Below, in pieces: positions 44,701 to 59,100 of a DNA stretch of 64,000 nucleotides. This DNA comes from Costus lasius. Its lineage: Eukaryota; Streptophyta; Magnoliopsida; Zingiberales; Costaceae. The DNA is taken from the NCBI GenBank assembly GCA_027563935.2, contig CM050447.1, positions 76,927,461 through 76,991,460 of the forward strand. The letters are read 5' to 3'. A program made the position numbers and the translations under genes. Each line of letters opens with the position of its first letter. The stretch's first letter is position 1. The notes beneath the pieces were generated by a model. That model saw only the letters and a program-made list of their open reading frames with translations, did not search any database and was not told the origin of the DNA.

Positions 44701-45950
44701 GATATAGTCAAGTAGAGAGACTTGACTATTAAGAAACCTTTGCACCTGTTGCTAAAACATGCAACTATTAGATTTCTTCTTGCATTGGCTTCAATCAAGC
44801 AGTGGCACCTGGGTTCGACCGAAAGGGGGAGACACATGTATACAAACTTCATAAATCTCTATACAGACTCAAACAAGCATCGCGACAGTGGTTCATCAAA
44901 CTCACAGATGCTCTTCAACAAGCAAACTTTACTCAATCGAAATCAGATTATTCTATGTTCGTTCGAACCCAAAATGGTAAAATTGTGGTTCTCCTTATTT
45001 ATGTTGATGACGTGATTGTAGCAGGGAACAATCTAAATGAAATTGAAGATGTAAAGTCATTCCTGAGAAACAAATTCATGCTAAGGGACTTGGGAAAACT
45101 TAATTATTTTCTTGGGATAGAAGTCGCCAGGTCAAGTAAAGGAATCACAATATCACAGAGAAAGTATGCATTTGAGATACTTGAAGACGTTGGTTATTTG
45201 GGCACTAAACCGACCTCTTACCCAATGGAACATATCACTCAGCAAGTTTGAAGGAAACTATGTGAGTGATCCATCTGCATACCAAAGACTTGTTGGAATA
45301 TTAATTTACTTAACAATTACCCGTCTAGACCTAGCATATGTGGTTCATATACTAAGCCAGTTCATGGATAGGCCATGGGTACCACATTTACAAGCAGCTC
45401 ATCATGTTCTTCGTTATTTGAAACAAACACCATGGCAAGGAATTTTCTTTCCCTTGGAGAACTCAACTCAATTAATTGCCTTTTGTGATGTAGATTGGGG
45501 AAGATGTCATGATACTCGTTGTTTTGTCACAGGATATTGCATTCTTCTTAGAAAGTCATTAATATCATGGAGGATGAAGAAACAAACGACTGTATCAAAA
45601 TCAAGTGCAGAAGCAAAGTATCGTGCAATGGCTTCTACATGTTGTGAAATAACCTGGCTAAAGATGATCATGCGCGACCTAAGAATTGGACATTTACAGC
45701 TTGTCAAATTATTTTGTGACAATCAAGTTGCTCCACATTGCAACGAATCCTGTCTATCATGAGCGAACAAAACACATAGAGATCGATTGTCACCTAATAC
45801 GAGAGAAAATTCGAGAGAAGATAATTAAACTTCACCATGTGTCTACGCTCAATCAATTGGCTAATGTGTTTACCAAGTCGCTAAACATTACTCAGTTCAG
45901 GATACTTCTCAACAAGCTAGGAATTATCAACATATACATTCCCAACTTGA
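41777..45950 (+). pseudogene. Degenerate Copia gag-pol
   Basis: Gag begins MAEKIERNEI and continues LDGNNYNTWSQAMLMALNIK, the start of the plant Copia gag (UBN2/gag-polypeptide type). It has a stop at 42194-42196, then the CGKCGRVGHALENC zinc knuckle. Integrase pieces include IHTDIW, a SDNGAEF relic and [21 protein letters not shown] pieces include PIGCRWIYKIK, LVAKGYSQ and YVDDVIVAGNN (about 45000). RNase H ends with SAEAKYRAMA and FCDNQ. At least eight stops or frame changes are needed to follow the whole frame. It is clearly non-functional. Confidence 0.92.
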
Positions 45951-45958
45951 GGGGGGAG

Positions 45959-46289
45959 TGTTGAAGACTGAGATTCAATGTTACAAGAATCCAGGAAGAA
46001 GACTAGCTTAATCCGAGCACAAAATCATGATAGATAGATTGTTTCCAGACTCAAGAAGGGAAATGACGTTAATTCAATGATTAATTTATTTGTTCATTCC
46101 ATATGAAGAAAGGCTCTACTTAGAATGTATGGATCTGTTTCCATCTTTCTGTGGGAATGCATTATTATGTATTCTGTGTTCATATAGTTTCACAATTGTA
46201 TATATGTGTAAACTCTGGATGAAATAAAGTGTGTGAAAATATTTTCTTCTTTCTTTGCCACCAATTGGTTTTCAATCCATCTTTTAACA
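45959..46289 (+). repeat. 3' LTR of the old Copia element
   Basis: Starts TGTTGAAGACTGAGATTCAA after a GGGGGGAG polypurine tract and ends TTTTAACA, 331 bp. Confidence 0.93.
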
Positions 46290-46690
46290 AGGCCAACGTT
46301 TATAAGCTATAATACCTCAAACCAACTCACTTGTAAGCCCCAAGGATAACACACGAACTCTCCTAGGATGAATGCTGGCCATAAGCGTAAGGCCATTACC
46401 TTACAACTCTCTTTGGTTGAATGTGAGTTATCAGCTTAAGGTTATTAGCTATAAGCTCATGGAACAAGTCATTCGTAAGCCTCAAGGCTAGTGCATGAAC
46501 TCTCTTAGGTTGAATATAGGCCGTCATCCTAAGGTTGTAAGGCCCAATATAACACATTCATTAACCTTGAGGTTAGTCATGAATCTTCCTTAAACTAAAT
46601 GCAAGCAATAAGCCTAAGGTTACTAGTACAAACATTTAGGCAAAGATCATTGATAAACTCTTAAATCACATCATGAAATTCCCTTATGCC
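46290..46690 (+). repeat. Degenerate 70-80 bp repeats with CTCAAGGCTAGTGCATGAACT words
   Basis: Phrases like CCTCAAGGCTAGTGCATGAA, CTTAGGTTGAATATAGGCC and CTAAGGTTA recur. Related words at 41160-41310 on the other side (AGACTAGTGCATGAACT, AAATGCAAGCCA) show that the old Copia element inserted into this repeat. Confidence 0.6.
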
Positions 46691-48950
46691 AGGTGACCCG
46701 TTGCCTCCTTGAAATGAATGCTAAAATCCTAAATTTTGTGTATTTATTATTTAAAATTTTGAGGAAAATTAATGTTAGGAATAAAATAAAGTGCTGTTTT
46801 ATGTATATTATATGTTTTATTTGGAATAATAGTAATAATAATAATAAATTGAAGGAACAACAGTCTTCAGCAGGGGCCCACGTTGAAAAACTGCAAGTTG
46901 TGAAGTCTACGCGCTTGATGTGATGAATTGAAGGAAGACACAGAGAGTGGCTGGGAACATAAAATAGGGTGGCACGCGGGACCCACGTGTCGGCGTCCAC
47001 TACTTTACCCCCAAATGCAAGCAAAGAATTGTCTTCTATACTCACTAATACATTTCATCTCTTTCTCCCAAATAATATAATAATGCCATTTCGATGTGGT
47101 GCGTGCAAAACGTCACCAAATCCGACTGCCTATCCTCACGTCCCATACTGCCGCTGCTGTCATTCCAATTTGACAGGTTTAAATTTAAATGATTTTTCTG
47201 CTAGTGATGTTCTCCTTGTCTTCCACTCGGTTCGTTGCACCACCATTTCAGCCTTTCGTCGACCAATTTTAGTGCGTCCGTCAGCCCCGACTCTACCAAA
47301 AAGAAAATCCGCCATTGCTAATTTGTTGTTTGTTTTTGTTTTTGCGTCGCCCCTTGCTTTTCTTTTTGGTTCGGTCTTAACTGTGCCTACAACTAGTAGA
47401 TTTGGTTGGTAAATCACGTAGTGCTTTTTAGTTGAATGCCACTATTTCTCCTCTTTTAAATTTCTACGCATGACTATTCCCAGATCAGAAAGATTGTATT
47501 GCCCAGTTGACAACGGAGCAGTAGCTCTGTAGTCAGTCTTCTCCACTTGGAAAATTGTCGAGTGGAGGAACATATTCGCCTGGGAAAGGTAGCATTCAAT
47601 GACAACATTTTACTTCAATTCCGGCTCCCAAGATTTTGTTGCTGTTTGACATCTAAAATTCGGTTGAAATAGAAAAAAAAATGATTAATAATCTAAGCAG
47701 ATTGGTGCTTGACAAATCGCGTGCGGTCAAGACTGTCCCAAATTTCAACAGGTTTCTACCATTACTTCACCACAAGAATTTACTTTTAAGACTTTTCGAT
47801 CCAAATAAAGATTATGATTTTTTTTTTCTTCTTTTTGGTATAAAGAATTTCTGCTTGATGCCGTACTTTGAAGGACTACTGTATTTGATTACTTTGAAAA
47901 AGTAAAGGTACTTATTTTCTCGGTGCTTGACAAATAATGTGTACAGTTCAGATATTTCACTTCAGCCGTGCGCTCAGCACAAAAAAGCCGAATCTCATTC
48001 TCATGCGACAAACTCAGAAAGTCGCAACGCGTACTACCAAATTTCAGAAGGAAAAAACAATAAAAACAATGAACAATGCATGCACTCACCCTCCCAGATT
48101 GGCCATCTGCGCAGAAAGCAACTATGAGAAGGCATCCATGGTCAGGTGGTATTGATTATTGCAAAGGCTTACAGGTTAAGGTTGCAAGTGCTATTTCCTG
48201 TTAATTGACACTCGCAAATGAGCCAAACAACTTCAAAATGCCTTTTCACCTTTATGCATAACATCAGGGACGCCAGGTAAAGAAGACAATCAGCAAGCAG
48301 ATGCAATTTCCACATTGTCATAGCATCCTCAACTCCTAGCAGATACAACCTTCCAGCATCTGTACATGGATATTAGTTCAGAAATTTTAAAGCAGTCGTA
48401 TGGACCTCAAACTTGAAGCCACTTTGTGAGGCCAGCGAGTGCGCTGATCACAACTGCATTTGACCACCTTAACCAACCGTCTCAACATCTCACCTAACGT
48501 ATCCTTCCACTCAGAAACTTGACAGCTCAATCAATTCATACCTAATGCACTAATTCCAGCAAGATTGTATGACCAAAAATTATCTTCTCCTCAAATTACC
48601 AACAATTTTAAGAATATTTGGACAAAGAGCTTTTGTGTTTGCCTAAAATCAACACGATATAACTTGGCAAATGCTCGAAATGACGAACACAGGTCAAACT
48701 CATCGTCGTCCTCCCCGCATGTGGGACTCTATTAGACGATTCTTTGCTTCTTCAGACCTGCATTGGTCACATCTCTGATGTACACATCGATGCACATAAG
48801 AATAGGTTCTGAAAAGAAGTTCATTAGTCAAGAAAAAAGCATCCAGATGAGTAGTACGCAATAGATATTGTCAGCCCCTTTCAATTGTACATAATAATTT
48901 TTTTTCCTACTTTGAGTAGCTACAATAGAAGGAATAAAGTTTGATGTCGA
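46690..48950. other. Intergenic DNA with no recognisable gene
   Basis: Frames of 147 (46969-47412, +) and 124 codons (46671-47045, -) overlap on opposite strands and contain no domain. The region 48150-48900 is downstream of the exonuclease gene and probably includes its 3' UTR (stop at 48957). Confidence 0.4.
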
Positions 48951-48956
48951 AAAGGC

Positions 48957-51900
48957 TCAATCGTTCAACTTGCAGACTTCCACAAATTTTTGAACTGCAT
49001 TATGGTACTGAGTTCCCTGTAATGTAACAAACCAATGTCAAAAAACGAAAAAAATAATCTGAGACGCAAAACTAATCGAAATGATAAAATCAGGCAGCCC
49101 ATAATTTTTTAACAGTGTGGATTGAATTGAGGCTTTGAATGAGGGCACTGGTTCAAAATTAACTGCCTTTATCTAGAACATTATAGTAGTAGCCATATAT
49201 GTGATATTCATGTTTCTTATTACACGATTACAAAGATTATCAAGTACTTCTAGTCTTTTCCATCGGGTATTAGTATTAAATTATATCTTAAATGTCACAC
49301 ATTCAGATTACGATGAATAGTGTTTAAAAAAGTGGATAAAAATATAAAATTGACAATTTTTTAGAGATATTTTTAGAAAAGAAGAGGTCTGAAATGCAAA
49401 TTTGACAATTAGTAGGGGGTTTTGAATAAATAATATGTCATTATCTGATGGAGAAAATAAAGAGAATTAAATAAAATGATTAGAATTAGATCATGCTTAC
49501 CGCATGCTTACCTAAGGATAAGAATAAATTGTGACAACACCTCAGGCTAAATAATTTGCATGGGTGTAAAAGGAATTAAAAAGGGAAAAGTTGGTATGTC
49601 TAACCAGCAAGTAGCATTAAACTTGGTGGAGAGTAGAATTAGGGTGGTGAAATTTCAGCACAAAGCAAGCTTTGTATGTTTGCCCTACATTCATGTTTTC
49701 AAAAATATAATCCTACGATAGAAATTATATTTAGGACTTTAAGACAGTCAAGATTCTAACTAGCTGAAATTAAGAATAAATTTTGGCGTTTTAACCAATA
49801 TTACTATAGACACTTAAGACTGAGAAATCTGACCTCCATAACTTTTAAATAAATTCTTTTTTAAAGAAATTTATTTTGAATGAAAGAAAACTCAAATATC
49901 TTTCCGACCTAACCTTATATGAAATATAGTTATACAAAATTTGAGTGTCCAAAAGAAGCATCATTCAGCTCAATTTTTTTGGAATTATAGACTGATCTCT
50001 TAGAGATGTTTTTCTTATAACTTTCTATACATGGATTGATTTTTTAACGAATTTATTTTAAATGAAAGAATACTCAAATACCTTTCAAATGGACACTACA
50101 TTAAATATAGTTGAATTTAATTTATGGTCTCAACAAATCGTATCATTTGCTTAAGTTTTTGAAATTCTAGAACTACGCAGACCCGTTGTCACTCAAATTG
50201 ATATAACTTTTTACAAATTGCGTCAAAGTAGTTTTGATAGAAGGCAGATTCAATTATGTTATCAATGAATCCTATCATCCATAGATACGAGAAGTAACCT
50301 TCTACCTATTTGGATCAATCTGACTGATTATGTAAAGAATGTTCTGTCTTAAGTAGTATGAGTGTTTAATAGTAAACTTGTCTTAATCCCTGTGCAATAT
50401 AGTATATATCCTAACATTAGTAAATTGTTCAGTAGCCTCCTGTGCATTTCTATTAATATTTGTTTTATTGAAATTACAATGATATTTGTCATTTAATCAT
50501 TTGTGCTTGTAGACTTCAAATATCTTGTACACATGTTTATACATAGTACATACCCTTATTGTAAGGGCAAATGTTTGTGTACAACAATATTAATATGTTT
50601 GATATCTATGATCACGTTATGACACAGTGGTCTATTTGACCCTTTTAGTGAGAAAATTATGTGACCTCATAGATAAGGAGCAAAGTACCACATAGGTCAT
50701 CTCTCGAATCCCCAAAAGCACCTCTAGAGCCTCCATATATATGGTTATGACGGTAGAACCAAGTGCTACGTGAAGCAAAATACATAATTAGAAATATTAG
50801 GGCCACCCCTTAAATCCATGAGAGCCACCTTTAGAATCCTTTCATACTTGCTATATTAACTCAGTTATTATATTCTCATTATAGCATAAACACATTTTAA
50901 GTATAGTAAATTATATTTTTGTTTGAATGGGCAATGTAATTGCTTGCTTAGTTTTATAGCTCACCTTATAATTTTATAGATAATACAAGTTAACTGCTGG
51001 TTGATATCTTGGGGCAATGGATAAGATGCTAAGAAAAATTGCGTTAAGTACTTAACTTATTCAGTGTATTTGTATATTGTTAAGAGGATATGTCCATATA
51101 CTTATCATTTGTAATTAATATAGTAAGTTTGGACTATTTGTAGCACATAATAAGAACTTTTGTAAAACAACTTCTATGAATGAACTCGGATACTTAATTT
51201 AGCTCTTTATTAGTTGCATTGGCGTTTATTGAACATGTTAAGAGTTGTCACTCCCCTAGTTGAGTAAAGAAGATATTTTGAGAATATTCTTGAATAGTTC
51301 CAATAAATGTTTGAGTCCTAGGGATATACATCATGTTGACTTTATAATATGATAACTATGCTTGCTTTTAGGGGTGCGACAATATATTTGTTTATGCTAA
51401 AATACCACTTTCTTGAGTTTCCCTGGTATAATATAATAGAATAGATCAAACAATATGATATGCTTTCAGTAAACTGCTTGTTTAAAGATTTTGTATTATC
51501 CATACTGTGCATTTTTAACTTCATATGGCGTAAACAAGATAATGAGCATTACCTCCCAGTAGAGTTGTTTGCAATCAGTGCATTGCCAAAACTCAAGATT
51601 TCGGTCAAATAGGCAATCGGGAATGATTTGAAATCCCCTTGAAGCTGCAATAGCTTCCTCTAATGACAGCGGTTTCTGTATGAAGTTTCCATTGCATTTC
51701 GTACATCTTGACATAAGTTGTTCCTCAGATATTTTCAATTGGAATGTCTTAATGACCTGTCGGAAGTAGACAACTCAACTGAAACTAACAACCATGTATT
51801 TTCTTTATTTTAATCTATAAATATACACGGATGGATTTCACATTCTATGTTCTCTATGTCATGATTTGTTGTTGCCTAGGAAATATAATTATCAATGTGC

Positions 51901-53197
51901 AAGAAGAAATGATACAAAAATAATGCACTTCAAAACATCTTGGTAAATAATTAACATTGCATGCAATTGCAAACAATTAAACAAGTCTGATGATATTAGT
52001 ATTGGTGTTGTTGCTGCACAACCAAAAGAATTTGGTAAATGCAGTCGCATACAAATAAACAGGCTTGGTAATGCCGGTATCAGTGCTGCTACAATCATAC
52101 ACATTACTCCTTCATGACTCACCAAACTAAATAGCACGTAACAGAATTCTCCAAAAAACATCAAGAACATGATTTTGGAATGCATGATGATCAAATAGAT
52201 CAAAGTGCCATTTTCAACTGCTAGTCTGAAAGGCCGCAGGTTAGAATTCCATTGTTGAAAGCTAAGATGAACATCGTTTTATATAAATGTGAAGAAGGTC
52301 ATGAAAACCAGATACTGTATCACATACATTATTGGATGAATATTTAAATTATTGAGTACAAAGCTTCACACAATTATGAAACATTTATCTAAGTGCTAAG
52401 AAGATTCAGTTTTTCCTTCGAAAGCTGTATGACTAAAACCCAAGATTCATATTATGGTTTAAGGAATTGCTCCATATTACCAAATATTAGTATGTACTAG
52501 TTTGATCTATACTAGACAAATAACAAGGTCAGTACTAGTCTAATATATATGTAATATTGGTCTAGGCCATACCGACTAATAGCATTTGTCAATATGTACC
52601 AAATCATATTAGTCGGAGCAAATACAGTATGCTGATATGGATTAAGGTTGAAAAGCTTGATTCATTTCGATCAATTTTCTTTCAAAATGATGAAAGAATG
52701 CTTTGGATTTGAGCCTTTGAACATTCCAAAAATAAATGAGGGAAAACAATAAAATAACAGAAACTGTAAAATCTGCAACTTCCAGAAAATCAAACTTTGA
52801 GTTCAAAACCAAGTTCATAATAATTAATTCATAATAGACAGTAGATTTATAAACGACCTACACAAATACCTCAACTAGTTGGTCATTCTTTAGCAAACTC
52901 TTCACCCTATATACCTGATTCCTCACCAAGTATTCATATTTCAAGAGCTTGGCATCTCGTGTTAATAGGACCCTTTTCTCTTTGTAAGCTTGATTCAGGA
53001 TATGCCTAGAAAAAATAAAAAATTGGATGAGAATCATATTTTGTCTGTACACAAAAAGTATGAGATTCAGATGTTGGCAAAAAGGAAAATGCAAATTCAA
53101 ATGCTTGCTCACAAGCTGACCTTGGTTCAGGTTTCTTCAAAGATGGAAGAGCAGCATCGATGCCAACACATCGCAAGTGTTTTGCCAACCCTTCTAT
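48957..53197 (-). CDS. Mut7-C half of the gene (four exons)
   Basis: Exon 53121-53197 starts IEGLAKHLRCVGIDAALPS (phase 2 end). Exon 52870-53005 has NQAYKEKRVLLTRDAKLL and YRVKSLLKNDQLVE. Exon 51553-51756 has SRCTKCNGNFIQKPL, FQIIPDCLFDRNLEFW and CTDCKQLYWE. The last exon, 48957-49016, reads GTQYHNAVQKFVEVCKLND and stops. LTRD carries the conserved acidic residue of the PIN-like Mut7-C core, and the two C-x2-C pairs form the zinc ribbon. No residue expected for the family is missing. Confidence 0.93.
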
Positions 53198-56100
53198 CTG
53201 TGGATTCAGAAACAAGTTAATATTTCCGAAATTTTTACAATGCATATGATGAATCAAAAAGAGTTTTATTATGAAGATGGAAGGTGATTGTATTTAATGT
53301 CAAACAAAGAAAAAAACGCTAAGGCCTTTCTAACAACCAGCTGTTGTCTATTTGCATTCTTGCTTACCATCATTCTTTAAGACTATGTTTTGTTGAATGG
53401 AATCCACGGTGGAAAGATTCATTGTATTTTTCATCCTTTCCACCATTGATTCTATCCTTTCCACCATTGATTCTATTCAACAAAACATAACCTAAAACTA
53501 ACCAAACAGTAAATACATTGCTTTGAGAATCCTTAAATATGCCGTAAGTGCATCAATCATTTAGCATATTCTGTTACAGCCTGTTTCAGTGGAAGGATAG
53601 AAATTAAGAAGGAAAAGAAAAAGGGATAGAAAGGAAATTGAGAAGAATGGAAAAAAAAATTTATTTCCCTCTCCCTAGTTTCACGGGGAAGAAGGAGAGA
53701 AAATAATATTCACAACGTACCGAATGAAGTTGTTTAGCATGTACCGGAAGAAGGAAAGGAAATTAAGCTCATTCTTCTTCCTCTTGGCGGCGCTTCTCTG
53801 GATGAAATTGTTCAGCACCACCTTCACGTACCAGCTCACCATCCCCTAGCTTCCGCCACCTGGCTTCGCCACAATGGCGAGCTTATTATTAGTATTCTTC
53901 TTCTTCTCCAACGACGACTCGCCATGTTTACGGCTGCTAAGTATTCCAGCTGCAGGCAGTGTCGCCTTCTTCTTCTTCTCCTCCTCCTCCAATACACTGA
54001 TCTGGGCAAAGGCTTGATGGCGTCGAGGAAAAGAGGAAATTCAGAAAACCTTTGTCGACAAAGTTGGATGACGTCGGCGAGGTTGATGGGGTCGACAAGG
54101 GCAAAGGCTTCAGCAATGTGGGATGGCGTCGGCGACGAGGGAAGGCATCGGCGAGGCGTCGACGAGGGCAAAGGCTTTGGCGAGGTGGAAAGCTGGGGCT
54201 TCGGTGGTGAGGTGAAACGCGAGGTGGGAGGGCGTCGGCGAGGTGGGATGACTAGGGTTTCGGGAGAAAATGGCCACGAGGGAAGAGGCGAGGAGAAAAT
54301 AGCGACGAGGAGAAAAACGGTTTCGGGAGCGAGAGGGTTTCAGGATAGAATAGCGTGAGGGAGAGATTTTGGTTTTCCGTGTAAATCGGATGGAAAAATG
54401 CTCCAAATTTCTCTCTTGTTTCCTTTCCTTTCTTCTTTTTTTTTTCACTGAAACAAAGGAAAAGATATTTTTCCTTCATTTCCCTCTAGAAATCTTTCCA
54501 CTGAAACAGACTGGTAGATTGACATAAAGGTAAAATCTTACTCTTTTTTTTGTTTTTGGCGTAATTGGATGAATCTAGTGCATCTAGAATGAACTAGATG
54601 CTGTTAAGAGAAAAAATATACTTCAATAATTGCATGGTAAAATTATCAGTTCGGCCAACAAATTAAATTATTTTTTTCCTAATAGTTCTATTTACAAACT
54701 AATATTTTACTCATGTTGGTGGGAAGAATTGGAATTGTATCAAGAAAAGAATTATAAAGAAAATCATGACCACCTGTGTCCCTCTGCATGGATGGTTATG
54801 TTAGAGACCCAGCCTCCTATTCTGGAGGGTTGCATCACGCCACAATGAAATTGGGTCTAGGAACAGAGAGAAGCATGTATTCAGGTTTGGAAGGAGGGAG
54901 GGGAATATCCATTAATGTTGCTCTCTTGTTTTAGGGCATCTGAAAAAAATCTCATCAATAAATTGTAACAAATTGGGCCAACCTACTAGCGACAGGAAGG
55001 TGACTGTTGAGAAGACTTGGCAAGAGGATTCAGCAATCGAAATGCATGGCAAGACATACAAAGGAATGCATTAGCTGGTCCTATGCATTAGCTGGACCAT
55101 CACATTCCATCGACGAGGTCTTCCTCTACATCAAACATCACGTTCAATTGATAAGGAGTTTTTTTCATACAAAGGAATGGATCAAATATCACGTTCAATC
55201 GATGAAGGTGTGATGGCTATATTTGGGTGACTGGGTTTCTTTGGCCTACGGCCTACTAAGGCAACACTAAGGGCCTGTTTTATTAGGGAGAAATGCAAGG
55301 AGAAAGAAAAGAAACACTTTTTTCACCTTGTCTCATTGGAGGGGCTGATTTAAGGGGGAAGAAAAATGGGGCACTTTTCTCCCCTTTTTGTTTCTCTCCA
55401 AATCGGAGAGAAACAAAGAATCAACTCTTGCTTCTTGTGAGTCGCGCTGTCTCCTTCCACGAGCACCGCCTACGAGTCACGTTGTCTCCTTCCACAAGTC
55501 GCACGGGAAGTTCTTCCTGTGATCACGTGCCTCCCTCCCCTCCCGGAACCTCGTCTCCTCCTTGCCTCCTCCACTCCGTGCTTGAGCCCGCCTTTGCCCT
55601 GCATATTGCCGCCTTCGCTCACCCCTGTCGCGAGCCCGCCCCTTCACTAGCATCGTTTTCCGCCAGGAGCACCGCCTGCCACTGCTACCTTAGCCATCAC
55701 CGTGAGCGCCTTCGCCCTGCATCCTGCCGCCTTCGCTCGCCCCTTCCCGCCTTCGCCCAGCATCCTACCGCCTTCGCTCGCCCCTCCCTAGCACTGTCTG
55801 CCGCCGGAAGCGCCGCCTACCGCTGCTGCCTTTGCCATCACCGTGAGCGTCTTCGCCCTGCATCCTACTGCCTTCGCTCGGCCCTTCCCGCCTTCACCCT
55901 ACATCCTGCCACCTTCGCTTGCCCCTGCCGCGAGCTCGCCCCTTCCCTAGCGCCGCCTGCCGTTGTTGCCTTGGCCATCACTGTGAGCACCACTGCCGCT
56001 GCTGGGGAAGGATGCTGATCACAGGAATCTCTCGTGACTAGTTTTCTTCCCTTCTGTATTTCTTCCCCTTCTCTTTTTTCATTCTTTCTACTTTTCTTCC

Positions 56101-59100
56101 CCTCTAATAAAACACACCCTAAGAGGATGGACATGTCCACAACACTTATGTGGAAGGAGGGAGTTTGACTTCGCCATGACAATGACAAAGGAGAAGCTCA
56201 ACAAGAGACACTACCATGGGGGAGATGTAAAACACAATGGCTGCGGTCCAAGCCAAACTTTAATCGGCAAGAGAGAATTGGAGACCTTAGTGGTAGCAAA
56301 AGAACAATGGCAAAATCAAGACGAGCTATTAGATATCAATAAGCATTAGGCTAAGATGGATCATCTCATAACCTTGGATGAGATGTGGGACTCGAGCTTC
56401 CACCGAGTCATTTGGAAGGGGCAGGAGGAAGATCGGAAGAGTCTTAACCGAGAATATGAGATAGCAAAAACACTCAAAAACTTTAAGCATAAGCGGAAAT
56501 GCGCACTATAATGAAAACAATATAGAAAATGGTGAGTTGTCCAAGAGGCTCAATTTATCAAAAATGAGGTAGTGAGAATTGCATCACCCTATGGAACATA
56601 TATATAAAAAAGGAGAGTGGCACAACATTGAGCAAATGACAATTTTTGTGTTAGACAACATCAATTTAGTGAGATGTATAGGGCCAAGACATTTGATGGA
56701 TGATTTTCGTGACACACAAAGGGCATTAAACTTTGAATTAGTATATTTTAAGGTGATATATGTGCAAAATATTTGCAAGAAAATATCAAACTGTCTTTAT
56801 TTCCTAGTAAAAAATTTGAAATATAGTAGAAACTATATAACAACTCTTCAACGAAAAGACCCAAGAGAAAGGTCATCGATAAAAATGATAAAAAATCAAT
56901 GATCATTTTCACTAGATATACGCAGGAAAATGTCTAAATGAACTAGATGAAATGAAAACACACTCCTACCACTAGCACTAGAAAAAAGTTCTATAATATT
57001 GGTCAAGTTAACATGCTTCTAAAATATTGGACACAACTTCAAGGATAGAAACTCCTGAACCTTAACTAGAGACAGATGGCCTAAACAACAATGCCACTAA
57101 TAGAGAGAGATTGTAAGAGATAAATACTCGATGAGGAACCGAAGATAAATTTGTTAGTACATAATTCCCTCTAATGTTAAGCCCCAAACCAATTGTCACC
57201 TTTGTCTTAAAGTCCTAAAATAAATAGTAAGAAGGAAAGAAAAATGTTACAAAGCAACTAGAGGATTTATGAAGGTAGATAAAGAAAAAAAGATGAACAT
57301 TAAATTATGGAACATAGAGAACATCATATAAAACAATATGGGCATCAATGTGGATAGTGTCAATCCTTGTGACAAAAATAAGGGATCCATTTGCTATAGA
57401 TACTAATTGATAATAGCAATTAAAAGATTGGGGTGTAAATCATGCCTTATTACAATAACATGTATTATGAGAAAATGTACTAGAATAAAGAATCCAAATG
57501 GTGCTAAAGGAGGCAAGTTAGGCTATACCAAGTATTAAAGTGGAGGATGCCACAAGAATCATCAAAAGGATCTGATGGTAAATATAGTCTCAAAAGAAAC
57601 ATCAACATATGTTTGTGGTGATATAGCTAGAATAGTAGAAGAATCAATAGCTACTGAGGAGGCTTTCCAAACTTTTGCTAAAAACAATTTGATATATGGT
57701 TGATTTGGTTACAATGAGTACATAGTAGAAACCCATTCCATGGCTGAGCCTCTACCTTGAATTGCAACTTTGGTGCTACTAATGCACTTTTGGTCTCTCT
57801 TGATAGTAATGCCATGGAGACCCATATAAGCTTCCAGAATGTATTTTGAATATTTAGAATAATAGCATCCACAAGTAACTAAACTTTTATTGTTGAGAAG
57901 GAATTATCCAAACTAGAGAGAAACTTTACAATAAGAAAATCCATATGATGTTGCATAACTACTAAGAGATCTGCTATAGGAGGATAATATTGAGATAATT
58001 CATCACACTTTCCCTTTACGTAGTGCATAATATTCTAGAAGAGGATGACCATGTTGCTTCATAGGTAAAATTTCATTATAAAATTTGTACACATGTCAAA
58101 TATTTTGTTGTGGAACATAAGTTGAAGCTAGAACATCCCAAACCAAACTATTATAGTTAATGTGTGATACATAACTTTAAAAGCAATATTTGATACTATT
58201 CAAAAGTGTGATAAGAAAATATCTAACCTACACCATGTCTCATGTGATAAGTCTATTGGAGGTAAAGGAGAATCCATGGATAAAGCCCACAGAACTGAGT
58301 TTAATTATCGTGCTAAACACTATTGTGGGTTTAATTAGATAGATGATAGTGCTGAGTTTAATTATCATGCTAAACACTATTGTGGGTTTAATTTTGAGAC
58401 TATTCTTCATTGCGGCAAGTAGGGAAAAGATCATGAGAAGTCCTGCTTCTTAAAAAGAAAATCTCTTTAATAAATAAACTATTATTGCCCCAAGTCACCG
58501 GAGTATTTCCACACATTGTTACAAATTTAGCAAACATAGTGGCATAATGTCATTGGCTTCATACTGTGATGCTCCAAAAACTAAGCATTGCAGCCACCCA
58601 AAAACGTAGATTTGGACATAGCTGCTTGCAACTTTGTCCACAATTTCAAATAATGCAACAAAGTCCTCCACAAGGAACATAAACTTCATCAACCATTTAT
58701 CAAAGGTTGCGAAGAAGTCTTCCACAAGAGACACGGAGATATCCTTTTTGCGAGAGATGCAATGGGCGTCCATAAGGAACACAACAAATTTTGATGAATC
58801 TTTTTACAAGAAACACTGATAAATCAGGCTTTCGAGACAAAGATAAGAAGAATTGCTTAGTTTCTAATAGTGTTATGATGAGATCAAATATCTTGAAGAA
58901 AGGGAAAAAATGCCCATGAGAAAAAGTTGCTTATGCGATCGAGGGCAGCGGTTGAGGATGATGGTAATGGTAAGCAAGGTTTTCAAAATCAGTCCAGCAA
59001 CTTGGTTCGATGAATCACTGGACCGGTACAGTACTGATATAAATTGTACAAACTAGACGGTATCAACAGCAACAACAATAGCGGCAGCAACAGACAGCAG

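Larger units (their letters stand above)
41333..46289 (+). mobile_element. Old, broken Copia retrotransposon with short LTRs
   Basis: The LTRs are 388 bp (left) and 331 bp (right), with PBS TGGTATCAGAG at 41721, gag, protease and integrase pieces, RT/RNase H, and a GGGGGGAG polypurine tract before the right LTR. The left LTR start is mutated (CATTGAAG instead of TGTTGAAG). Many stops and frameshifts break the polyprotein. A 5-bp CCAAC near both edges (41329 and 46293) may be a displaced target duplication, but it is not flush with the ends. It lies in a TAAGGCTA-rich host repeat. Confidence 0.93.

Noticed and set aside
41328..46297. CCAAC as target duplication of the old Copia element
   Set aside because: The words are not flush with the LTR ends on either side, so they cannot be accepted without an empty-site comparison.
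46969..47412. 147-codon plus-strand ORF with a CX2C and a hydrophobic end
   Set aside because: The cysteine pattern is incomplete, the opposite strand is also open, and there is no similarity to a family I know.
53836..54479. Arg- and Ser-rich ORFs on both strands
   Set aside because: They are translations of GC-rich repeats inside an inverted-repeat element in an intron.
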